Assembly (NCBI GenBank): GCA_036346375.1
Contig: CM070518.1
Span: 2,612,182 to 2,676,181 of the forward strand
Length of the DNA stretch: 64,000 bases
Direction: 5' to 3'
DNA from: Guadua angustifolia
Taxonomy: Eukaryota; Streptophyta; Magnoliopsida; Poales; Poaceae
Position 1 is the stretch's first letter. Every line of letters starts with the position of its first letter. Position numbers and translations under genes: made by a program. Below the pieces are notes generated by a model. It worked only from the letters and a program-made list of their open reading frames with translations. It was not told the DNA's origin and did not search any database. Positions 31,769 to 42,062 of this stretch are shown here, piece after piece.

Positions 31769-33418
31769 GTTTCCCTTCTCCCCGCAGCCGAACTCTCCCA
31801 TCACGATCTTTTCCTCCATTTTGCACCTTCCTTGCTTTATTCAGTGCATCATTGAACCGATCACGCCCGGCTACTGCCACGTTCATCCTCAAGAGCCTCA
31901 CACCTCATCTTGTCTTTCCCGCGCCATGCCTTGCCAGCTGTCATTTCTCCTAGCTCAGCATGCCGCTAGGAAGACTGAGCTGTACACTTTATTTCTTCAT
32001 TCCGCAAACTTTGGTAAACCATCATACCGGCAATAAATACCCCAATAGCTACGCAATGAGCACCATTCCCTCTTAAGTAGATTCTGAACTCAACACTTCA
32101 ACCTCACCTGCTTCTTTCGCCATTTCACCTGATAACCCGAAAGGGGGGAACCAAAAATTCGAGCTAACTCGGTGAGAATCCTTGAAGCTAATTTACCCTT
32201 GAACTTCGCATTATGATCTTAAGTTCTAATCAAACTTCATCTTTATCTAATTTCACTGGTAGCATCTTCATTTTCTTCTTCTTCCTCTTCGGCACCGATA
32301 GATGGTGGCAGCTTAACTCAGGCAATGCCCAACTGATTCCCAAGGTAAGATGAGATCAAAGCCACTCACTGATAGTTGCTAACCATTTTTCCTATTGAAA
32401 GGAGCTCACCGGCGAGTTTTTGCTTGCACGGCCATGGCGGCCGCTGCACTCACACAGTGGTAGTCCATTTTTTGGTCATTTTCGACCAATTGAATACCAC
32501 CCATAGGTGCGCAAAGGTATATAAAATCCAGCCGTGGAACTCATTCATTGGCTCCAGTCAAAGATCGTTGTTGGTGAGCCAGATTGGTTGTCGCTCTGCT
32601 CGGTGTCACTGAGCTGTAGGCCCATGTTGTTAGCCACCCGCACCAGCTAAGTGACTGACTCACGAGTCCCACCCACCAGCCACATGCTCTCTTGTCTCAC
32701 TGCCGTCGAGACCCACTTATCAACCGCTCGTTTTCCCTTGCGCTCACTAACAGAGAGTCCCCACCGGTTAGTCGCTACATCGGCCTGAGGTGAGTCTGCG
32801 GAGACACTGGTCTCTAGGCCCGATTTGTTAGTGAGTCAGCTAGTTTGAATCCTCCCACACACACCAAAATCAAGAATGCGCTTTCCTAAGTGGAAAACAC
32901 ATTTTCTAATTTCAGCTCATTTTCCAAAACCGAAACAAATCAGCTTGCTGTAACTTTTGTTTTATAGCTTCCAATTTGATGAAACAAATTTCTAAAATCA
33001 TCTAAAATTTGATAGTTTTAGAATATCCAAAAATATTTATTATGTGATTTTTAACATTAAGAATTCTGGTATAGGGTTTAAATGTACTAAATATATGACC
33101 ATTTCAAATTTAGTCAAAATCAAGTAAGGTAAATTTTGTTAGAATCCTCATGCTGAGAGGAGTTCAAATATATAAAAACATTTATGTTAAAAATTGATTT
33201 TCTTCATTTTCTAAATAGATGAATATTCAAATGCATAAAATGAATATCTTTACCTAATAAAATATGGATGTGTAAACCTTATGCATATGAGTAGTATATT
33301 AGTTTTGGGTCTGCACCTTCAATGAATATTTAAAGTTTTGCTTTAGAACTAATTGTCAAGGAAATGATAATAATGAATAGATATGGTATAGGTCTCATAC
33401 AAGCACATACACTGTATA

Positions 33419-33448
33419 CATACATACATACATACATACATACATACA

Positions 33449-33479
<31 letters not shown>

Positions 33480-33496
33480 GTGTGTGTGTGTGTGTA
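33419..33496. repeat. Microsatellite (ACAT)n then (TG)n
   Basis: About fourteen tandem CATA units followed by about nine TG units. Confidence 0.97.
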
Positions 33497-35274
33497 TTGC
33501 TTTGCATCAGAATCCTATTAAAGAGAATGTTGTTATATGTTAAAGGTGATGGTTTCTATGTTCATATCTATGCATATTGAAATAACTTTTGCCGCTTGAA
33601 TTTGTAATATAAAAACAAATAATTCACAAAATGAACCCTCTGTTCTTTGTAGTAAGTTTTTGTTTATTTTGTTGTATGTCTTCTTTTTGCCCTTTTTGGT
33701 ATTTACTGATTGTTATTATTTTCTATATGCAACGTGTAGAGACCAACGTTCCTGCATCTGAGAAAGATGATTTGATTGATGACCCCGACTTCATTGCAAG
33801 TGATGATCGGCAAGGCAAGCACCCCCTTGAACATGTTGAACCTAACAGTTCAATTACTTTAAGTTATTTTTGTCAAAAGTATTATTCATGCACATAATTC
33901 CACATAAAATGGCTATATTGGGTAGCGATGGTAGCTATACCTACAAATGAGGGATTCCCCTTAATATAAATGAATAAGTGAACTTTGATAACCATAGTAA
34001 TAATTAGACACCACCTGATGTCATTCTGGGTATATTTGTTAGCATAATACAAATGCTTAGCCCCGCTTAGAAACACATTTCAGGATTTCAAATATTTGAA
34101 AAGGTTGGATATGATTGGTAAAGGTTGCTAGTATTTTATTAAAAACCCAAAATAAAACTATGGTTTTGACGCGGATGATTATTGGCAATAGCTAGTGGTG
34201 CAAAGGGAATTGCACGTAGTGTAGGGTGGAGTATCACCTGTGTTAGATTAAGGACCGAATAATGGGATGCTACCGATCCAAGAAATCCATACAACCATGA
34301 GGGTTGGTATGGGACGGCCTTAACTCATTAAGTTACTTAGAATTGGCTTTGCATTACGGAAGGCGGGAGATAGCATAGGCATTTTGGTCAGGTCTGCTTG
34401 TAGGATTTCTACATACCAATGCAACGATGCACACCTTGCTAAGAGCAAAAAAATGGTGTGGGCAGGTTGACTACCTTGGGTGTGATATGAACGGATTCAT
34501 GTCTTGGGTGTGTGTTTCTGCTTCTAGGGAAAAGGTTTAACGTCATCAAGCTGATGCAAAGTGAAGTCTAGGTAATGTAACGGTTATGTATGATCTCCTT
34601 GCCAATACAGCCAAGAAAGTGTGTCAATTGGCCTGGCAAAAGCGATAAATCATTTCTTGTGGGTAAAGCTGTACAACTCTGTAGAGTATGAATCTAATCG
34701 ATTAGCTGTGCCCGCGGTTATGGGCTCTTGGTGAAGTCATTCCAATTTTAGAATTTAATAATTTCTAAAAATGGGTTTTGGTTGGAAAATGTTGGGCAAC
34801 CGTCGCTTTATGTCAAAGGAGCGACATAGTTGAGCTTCGCAGTCGGGTAGACTATGATATGGGTTTTTGTAACTTAATTATGTTTACAAAAATTCTAGCA
34901 ATTTTACAACTTCGCTTGCAATCTATTGTAATCATATGTTTACATTTCTTTATGCCAATGCAAAATAACCTAGAGCTTTAATCTTATCAAAACCTGCATA
35001 TGATTACATAACTGCATTTGTGAACCATTATAAGTCTTGCTGAGTACATCTACTTCCACTACATCGACGCGCGCTATGTTGAACCGATTGTTCGACAATT
35101 CCTTCCGCTGCACTGTACATCTAGTGGTAACGATCTATCATCCCCTTCTTGCGAGAAGGTTCCTGATTTATGCGGTAGATTTTTATTTGGTGCTAGCGTA
35201 GCTTACCGTGTATCCCTTCATAGATTGACGTAAGCATAAAGCCGTAGAGCATTAGCATCACAGATATCTGTTGC

Positions 35275-36090
35275 TACTCCGAACTTCTTACTCGATAGAT
35301 GTATCGAGCCAAGAGTGGAGCCAGGTAAAGGAACGATCGAGCGATGTAGCTCCCGATTCTCTACTTAATGAGTGCATCGAGGCGAAGGTAGAGTAAATGC
35401 GCTGACAAATGCATGATGTAGCCCCCGACTTTCTGATTGATGATTGTATTGAAGAGAAAGTAGAGTGTGAGCATTATAGACGGTAGCCCTCAACCATACA
35501 CTCGGGCACATGAGCCCCCGAGCATACTAGTAAAGCTCAGAATTATTTTTTTAACTCCATTATAATGATTGAATATAGTTACAACCTTTGCGCCCCTTCA
35601 GCTTCCACAAGGCATGTCATAACTTAACGTCTCTTTGGTTCTCGCATTTATATGAAAGTGCAAAGGATGCCTCGTGTATTGGGACCAAGTGAATCTAGAC
35701 AAGTTGCGGCTTCAGTATGACCCATTCCCTGAGCTATAAATAGACGGGACTTGTAGTCGCCTATCACAACTCATCTCTTCTTTTGCCTTCTACTCGCGAT
35801 GCCTTAGCTTTTTCAATCACATTCATGGCTTCCACTCCCCCCGTCATCCCCATTTGCAGAGATCCTTGGAGAATCCCCTCCCCCTATGTCGTTGGCCATC
35901 GTCTCTCTAGGATGGATCATCATCTCCTCCAATGAGGAGGAAGAGATCGACCGGGAGGCCATTGAGAGGGAGGTTTGGCTAGAGGAGGATGATGAGGTTA
36001 CCAGCAAGCTGCATGTCATGGTCAAAGAAGACGATGCCACTTCTGCTACCTTTGCGATAGCATATGCCACCGCTGACACATGAGGAGAAG
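35275..36090 (+). promoter_or_regulatory. Opposite-strand promoter and short ORF in the 3' region of element D
   Basis: Imperfect ~75-base repeats with GATGTAGCTCCCGA and GATGTAGCCCCCGA (35354-35500) precede a TATA box, GCTATAAATAGACGGG near 35735. An ORF at 35886-36083 (65 codons, MSLAIVSLGWIIISSNEEEE..., strongly acidic) lies about 120 bases beyond the expected start of transcription. An earlier ATG at 35826 opens a shorter frame. It points opposite to D's gag-pol. Tat elements such as maize Grande carry antisense ORFs downstream of pol, which is why I connect it to D. The protein has no recognised domain. Confidence 0.45.
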
Positions 36091-36113
36091 AAGGTGAAGC
36101 TATCGACACCGGT

Positions 36114-36507
36114 GAAGGAGGTGAAGCTCAAAACAGCTTCATCAACCCACGCCTGCTCATCCTCCAAGCCCTCGTGGTGCTCGGAGGCTTTTGACGATGG
36201 AGAGGAGGCTTTCTCCGTCGACAACCGGCCCGCACCATAGGCGGAGGCCCATCCTAGGGACCCTCCTTTTTTGATCCCTGAGTGAGTAGAAGAGGTGGCG
36301 CGATGCCGTTGAAGGAGGTGAAGCTCGAAACGGCTTCATCAGTCCAATGCCTGCTCATCCTCCAAGCCCTCGTGGTGCTCGGAGGCTTTTGAAGATGGAG
36401 AGGAGGCCTTCTCCGTCGACAACCGACCCGTACCATAGGTGCAAGCCCATCCTAGGGACCCTCCTTTTTTGATCCCTGAGTGAGTAGAAGAGGTGGCGCG
36501 CTGCCTC
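36114..36507. repeat. 197-bp tandem duplication in the D 3' region
   Basis: The unit from 36114 repeats at 36311 with about 95 percent similarity by eye (shared CTGCTCATCCTCCAAGCCCT, GATCCCTGAGTGAGTAGAAG). Both strands have short open frames; neither is recognisable. Confidence 0.92.
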
Positions 36508-36642
36508 TGAGAATAAGTGGCCATAGGATACCTGCCTAAAATGTAAAAGGATGACTTGTTATAGCTAATTTTTAATAAACTCTTACTTACCTGAATTTTT
36601 ATTGTTCGATGCCTCAAATGCACTGCCTTTTTTATTTATGTA

Positions 36643-37313
36643 TGAAATCTTCTCAGTTGATCGATATTCCATGAATTGTCTAGCATCGTTACTTCCGATG
36701 TACATAGCCGTACTAATCCTGGCCGAGTCAATTTGACTACCACGTAAGGACCCTCCCAGTTAGGTGATAGCTTGTTACGGTTATCTTACTTCTATACCTT
36801 TCATAGTACTAAGTCTCCGGCAATGAGTGCTCTTTACTGGATTCTCTAGCCATGATATCTGCATAAGACTTGCTAATACTTGGCTGCTCGAATGAATGCT
36901 CTATCCCTGTACTCTTCGATTAGATTTACATCATCTATTTGCACCTGCTCTTGTTCCATTTTTGAGTAGTTGACCAAACGAGGTGACCTAAACATTAACT
37001 TGGTTAGAAGCACCGCTTCTGCTGTATAGACCAAGAAAAACAGTGTTATATCAGTGGCTTGACTAGTCGATGTACGAATGGCTCATAGCACCGAGGGAGT
37101 TCTTTTGCCCACCGAGTCGAATAAGTCTTGAGCCTATCGAATACGTGGGTCTTGATCCCCTGTAGGATTACGCCATTGGTTCGTTTGACCTAACCGTTAC
37201 TCTGAGGATGAGTTACAAAGGTGAAGCAAAGTTTGATACTCAATTCCTCGCAAAAGACTATGAAAGCATTGCTCTTGAACTGGCTACCATTGTCTGTGAT
37301 TACTCAATTAGGT
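36643..37313 (-). pseudogene. Integrase C-terminal part of element D
   Basis: The minus strand reads ITDNGSQFKSNAF (the second catalytic Asp of the integrase core), FVTHPQSNG, VKRTNGVILQGIKTHVFDRL, YSTRWAKELPR and, at the end, NSWNIDQLRRFHT before a stop at about 36643. The third catalytic residue, normally Glu in a V-E-R-x-N context, is Lys here (VKRTN). Stops are scattered. This continues the 38999-40138 block across the solo LTR 37314-38993. Confidence 0.8.
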
Positions 37314-38993
37314 TGAAAGACCATGTGAAGGTCTATCCTTGTGTGTGATGAGTAATTGACGAGATTTGAGTTTGGTTTGATTTGAAATTGAGTTTGATTT
37401 GAATTGGATTAAGACTTGAAGCAATTTGAGTGTTGTTTGCTTTTCCCAATGCTACCGGCCGGGGGGCGGTAGCATCGAACTGTTGAGTGAAATTATGATT
37501 GATTAATGATTTAGGGATAATCATTGAATATCTTTGTGGGCATTGCTATGTGAAAGGTTTTTCCTTGTCTTTGATGGTTGCAGGACGACGGTGCTAGGTC
37601 ATGGTGAGGCGGAGGATGATCGGGACTAGGCTAGGAGCGTCGGAGGTCCAGATGGTTGGGAGATCGCCGGAAGATGATCGAAGATGGAGTCCGGGCAAGC
37701 CATGAAGACAAGGAAAGGAGGAGATGCTAGCTAGACGCCGCATGGATCAAGAAAGACCGTCGGATTGTGGTCTAGTTGATAGGTTAGTGGGTCTTGGTAG
37801 TATGCTTTGAAAACCGTGCAAGAAAATCCGGGATGTGTCTGGGTTTTGGGTTAGCCCTTGCATGGCTGTGTGAGTGGGTTAATCCTAGCTCTTAGATGAG
37901 TGCTCTAGGGTTGAGGGACTCATCCAAGGGTGGTAGGTAGCTCAAGAGTAGTATAAATAGGGGTGGAGGGGTAGCCTCCTCCCCTTGAAGGTTGTAGAGG
38001 TTTCTGTGCTCCTTTGAGCTTTGCCCACCTTGTTGTGAGGCTTTGTGAACCTCCTTCCAGAAATGCAAATCTTTTTCATTCATGCTTGAATTTACATTAC
38101 GCACTTACTTTATGTCTTAAATTCAGCATTTAAATTCAGTATTTAAATTCATCATTTAAATTCCTGCAATTTACTTTCTCGCAATTTACTTTCTTATAAT
38201 TTGTATTTGCCTCCCATCCTTCTAAATGCTGATCTTGGATGTTTTTAGTGTGTTCATATGGTTTTACATCTCTTTTGCACTCTAGGATATAGTAGAGATC
38301 ATCTTTTCTACCAAGTTGCAACTCTATCCAGAACTTATTCTTCACGCAGTAGTCAGTATTTGATTTGTAGAAAAATCTAGAAAAATAAATTTTGAGTTAT
38401 TCTTCTTGGATAAGATGAGGGACTCTCATATTCATCTGTATAAAAATTTTGGAGTCCACTTGTTGCACCGTTTGGGTGCCATGAGGTGAAAACCGAGCCA
38501 CAAACTTTCTGCTCGAAGTTCTTGACTATCTGTGTTCTTTGATTTTTATTGATTTTTATGTAATTATTTTTGAGGTGAAATTTTGTGGATTTCTTCAAAA
38601 CTCATCTTATCATAGGGAGAAAAATTCTAAAAATTTCTTGAGTACCATAATCCCACCAACCACCTATTCAAATTAAGGACAGTTTCTGGAAATTCTGCTT
38701 TTGATTTTCTGAAAGTGACTTTTGTGATTTGAATTGATCTCCTTTCTAAAAGTAAGAATTGAATTGATTCTTTTTTATTTTGGACACTAGACAACCAGGA
38801 TTGTGACTCAAAAATCCCCATATATTCTATGGTACTCATCCATGCGAGTTAGGGGTACTCATAGTTGTCTAGTTGTTTAGGTTTTTCATGATTTCCTTTG
38901 CGCGATCTTTTCGAGGTATTAGTTGGAGTATTTTAGGGGAAAATTTTATTTGCGACCATTCACCTCCCTCTGTTCGCCATCTCGATCCTTCGT
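37314..38993 (+). mobile_element. Solo LTR of the Sirevirus family, TSD TAGGT
   Basis: It begins TGAAAGACCATGTGAAGG and ends GCCATCTCGATCCTTCG, matching both LTRs of the Sirevirus 40144-51017. Exact TSD TAGGT lies at 37309-37313 and 38994-38998. It interrupts the integrase core of D, which reads on at both sides. The last base is G where CA is expected. TATA box AGTAGTATAAATAGGGG near 37950. Confidence 0.92.
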
Positions 38994-38998
38994 AGGTA

Positions 38999-40138
38999 TA
39001 CCAAATCGAGTATCGATGCTCCTTATGAACTTCTTGTCCACTTCTGAGGTGATGTTCCTGATGGGTTCGGCTTCGATCCAGTTGGTGAACGTGTCGATCA
39101 CTACGAACAAGAACTTGTGACCTCTTTGGGCTCTTGAGAAAGGTCCCAAGATATCCAAGCTCCAAATAGAGAAAGTCCAAGACAAAGGAATAGTTTGCAA
39201 GGCCTGGGCTGGTCAGGTGGTTTGCTTGCAGTAAAATTGTTAGCTTTTGTACTTTTTCACCAGCTCACAAGCATCGTAGAGGGCAGTCGGCCAATAGAAT
39301 CCCTGCAGAAAATTTTTTCCATCTAGAGTGCGATAGACGCATGGTTGCTGTAGATGCCTCCATGGACATCGAGTAATATTTTATTGCCCTCTTTTTGAGT
39401 GATGCACTTAATCAAGATTTTGTTACTCCTCTTTCATCGTTACTCCCCCTTTCGATAGAGTTTGATGTCTACAATGCGTATAGCTTGGATTTATGTGCAA
39501 TTTTCTCGACTGAGGCATCATCGTTAGGGATCTCGACATTCAAGATAGGCTTAGAATGTTGTCATCCAAGTCGGCTCATGTTTGTGTAGTGCAGCTTCTA
39601 TGTCTGCGGATTCTGTCTCATTGATTCGACTAGGCTACTGGTCGAGTTGGGCAGCATCTGTCTCCCATACAGGGGAGACAGATGGTTTAAGGAGTTTCTC
39701 AATGAAGACTCCTGTAGGCGCGGGTGAACGGGAAAAAGCAAGCCTAGCAAGTTTGTCGGTGGTGGAGTTATCACTTTGCCTGATATGCCTTACCTTATTC
39801 AGGTATGAAGCCATGTCGTCATCCAAGCACGAGTACTCCTTCTACACTTGGTTTACGACTAGCTGTGAGTCCCCTTTCATGAGTAATCACATGATCTCAA
39901 GTGACGCAGCTATTCAGAGCCTGTTGACTAGTCTCTCATATTCTGCAACATTATTTGAAGCTTGAAAATCAAGTTGGATGACATATTTGAGCTCCTCACC
40001 TATCGGGAATTTGAGCATGATGCCAGACCCCAAGCCCTGAAGTGTGAGCGATCCATCGAAGTACATGATCCAAAGGTTATCGACCATCTTCTGCTCCTTT
40101 TCCTCGACGTGCGTCCATTCCACGATGAAGTTTGCTAA
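38999..40138 (-). pseudogene. Archaeal-type RNase H and integrase N-terminal part of element D
   Basis: From 40138 the minus strand reads FIVEWTHVEEKEQ, then LWIMYFDGSLTLQGLGSG and LDFQASNNVAEYERLV, the additional RNase H typical of Tat elements (40123-39914). A linker follows (RSPAPTGVFIEKLLKPS near 39730), and the integrase zinc-finger region is not clear. The first half of the integrase core is at 39200-39000: IWSLDILGPFSRAQ, with the first catalytic Asp present, then FVVIDTFTNWIEAEPI and IDTRFGIPT. It is broken by the Sirevirus on its 5' side and a solo LTR on its 3' side. Confidence 0.82.
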
Positions 40139-40143
40139 GACCC

Positions 40144-42006
40144 TGAAAGATCATGTGGAGGTCTATACCTTTGTGTGATGAGTAATTGACTAGATTAAAG
40201 GTTGATCCAAAGAGTAAAAGACTAGATTAAAGGTTGATCTGATTTGAATTTGTAACTTGGAGCATTTTGATAGGTTCCCAACCAAGCCATGTTTCTTTGC
40301 TGAGTACTTCTAGCTTCTCGACTGGTTTTCTTCCTTGGCTAAGTGCCGAGTGCTACCAGTCTTTGCTGAGTTCCTCTAGCTTTCCGACTAGTCTCTTTGC
40401 TAAGTACTATATTCCAAGTGGTTCCTGTCTCTGCTAAGCATGTCTAGCTTTTTAACAGGTTTTCTTCCTTTGGTGAATGCTAAGTGCCGAGTGTCTCCAG
40501 TCCTTGCTGTGTGTTTTTTAGCTTCTTGACTGGTTTCCTGCTTGGTTGAGTACTTTGCTGCAGGCAAGGGGTTTGTCAAGGACTCAGTAAAGTTCCCATG
40601 CCTAAGTTTCTGAGAGTTCTCTGTCAAAATCTTTGGTGCGCTGGCAGTCGTCCTTAGGGTGTTTTTGTGGTTAGCTGAGTGGTTAGCCAGATAGTTAGCC
40701 AAGTGATTAGCCGAGTGGTTAGCTAAGTGGCTAGCCAAGCATTTTAGCGGAGTAGGCTAGAGTATATGGGTTTGCCGACTGGTTGTGATTAAGTTGTGAC
40801 TCACTATTTTGAGATAATCAGCAGATATGTTTGTGAGCATTGCTATGTGAAAGGTTTCCTTGTCTTTGATGGTAACAGGACGACGGTGCTAGGTCATGGT
40901 GAGGTGGAAGTTGACTGGGACTAGGCGAGATGCGTCGGAGGTCCAGAACGGTCGGGAGATCACTGGAAGATGACCAGAAATGGAGTATGGGCAAGCCAAG
41001 AAGGAAAGGAAAGGAGCAGATACTAGCTAGATGCTGCGAGGATCAATGAGGACTATTGGTGTATGGTCTAATTGATAGGAATAGCGGGTCTAGTAGTATA
41101 CTTTGAGAACCTTGGGAGAAAAACCCTGTGTTAGTGGGTTTAGGGTTTCCCCTTGCAGGCTGTGTGAGTGGGCTCTTCCTAGCCCTTGAATGGGACTCTA
41201 GGGTTGAGGGCTGCATCTAAGGGTGGTAGGTGGCCGAGAGTTGTATAAACATGTGTGGAAGGGTTTCCTTCGGCGTGAAGGGGATCCCCAAGAAGGGTTT
41301 TAGAGATTTGAGCGCTCTATTGAGCTTTGCCTACTTTTGTATGTGTGGCTGTGTAACCTCCCTTCCAGAAATACAAGTTACATCTCAAAGATTTCAATAC
41401 TTGCAGTTTACCTTTTGTCATTTACATTATGCAAGTTACTTTCTGCAATTTAAGTTACGCAAATTTACTTTACGCAAGTTGATTCTTCTCCTTCTGCATT
41501 CTTCCCTTCTTGCGTCTTTTGCGTTCTTGAGTTGTTAACCTTGTATTTCATTTCGTTGTGGTTTTAGCTTGCTGTGATAAGTTTCCAAGATCCTTTAGTT
41601 CTTCTAGCTCTCAAAAACAAGTCTTAACCGAATTCCCTGTTCTTTCTACCTTTCTTGAAGTAATTCTTCTTCTTGGGTAGAAAGGTCGAGTTTTTTGAGA
41701 TCAATCTTGGAGATTGGTTTGAGATTCAAATTTCTCGTTGACCCAAGATTTCATCTACCAAGTTTCTTGAAGTTTTGTTCTACCGATCAAAAGTTTCCTT
41801 CATTCTTGTTCTGGGTTGAGCTGTCTATTCTTGAGGAGATTTTGAGTCTGGTACTCTCACCTACTCTAGAGGGGTACTACCAGCTTTTCTAAACGAGAAC
41901 CTCAACTTTTTTGGTGATCGTTTGTGTTAGTCTTTTGGAATACTATGTGTGAGAAAGTTTTTATTATGACCATTCACCCCCCTCTATTCGCCATCTCGAT
42001 CCTTCA
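40144..42006 (+). repeat. 5' LTR of the Sirevirus
   Basis: 1863 bp, TG...CA. It carries four ~65-base units with a CTTCTAGCTTCTCGACTGG-type block (40300-40550), a tandem 11-mer around GTGGTTAGCCA (about 40673-40740), and a promoter near 41243 (GTTGTATAAACATG). Comparing the first ~370 bases with the 3' LTR I count about 25-30 differences, mostly transitions, so the insertion is not recent. Confidence 0.95.
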
Positions 42007-42007
42007 A

Positions 42008-42020
42008 TTGGTATCAGAGC
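42008..42020 (+). other. Primer-binding site of the Sirevirus
   Basis: TTGGTATCAGAGC, complementary to the 3' end of initiator tRNA-Met, one base inside the 5' LTR. Confidence 0.92.
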
Positions 42021-42062
42021 CGGTTCTGCTCTTTTCATAGATCTTGATCGGTCTTAAGAGCC

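Larger units (their letters stand above)
28697..35270 (+). mobile_element. Tekay/Del-type gypsy LTR, interrupted (possible 5' LTR of element E)
   Basis: It starts TGTAACATTCCAG, like the minus-strand start of the solo LTR 2609-5560, and shares its inner blocks: GGCAAGGCAAGCACC with TTGAACATGTTGAACC (33811-33845) and TTCTTGTGGGTAAA (34656). The promoter part (31774-32050) has AATAAATACC near 32031. A MITE (29089-29318) and a Sirevirus solo LTR (29878-31768) are inserted. The 3' end is unclear: TTCGACA at 35097 resembles an LTR end, but what follows is neither a primer-binding site nor a copy of the bases before 28697. I give 35270 as the point where unrelated sequence clearly begins. An acidic open frame (KDDLIDDPDFIASDD) lies near 33760. 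Confidence 0.6.

Noticed and set aside
33419..33496. Regular short repeats as a possible CRISPR array
   Set aside because: They are a simple (ACAT)n/(TG)n microsatellite without spacers, in plant sequence.
35091..35097. TTCGACA as the 3' end of the Tekay LTR starting at 28697
   Set aside because: The following ATTCC does not match TTTTC before 28697, and no primer-binding site follows, so the end could not be confirmed.
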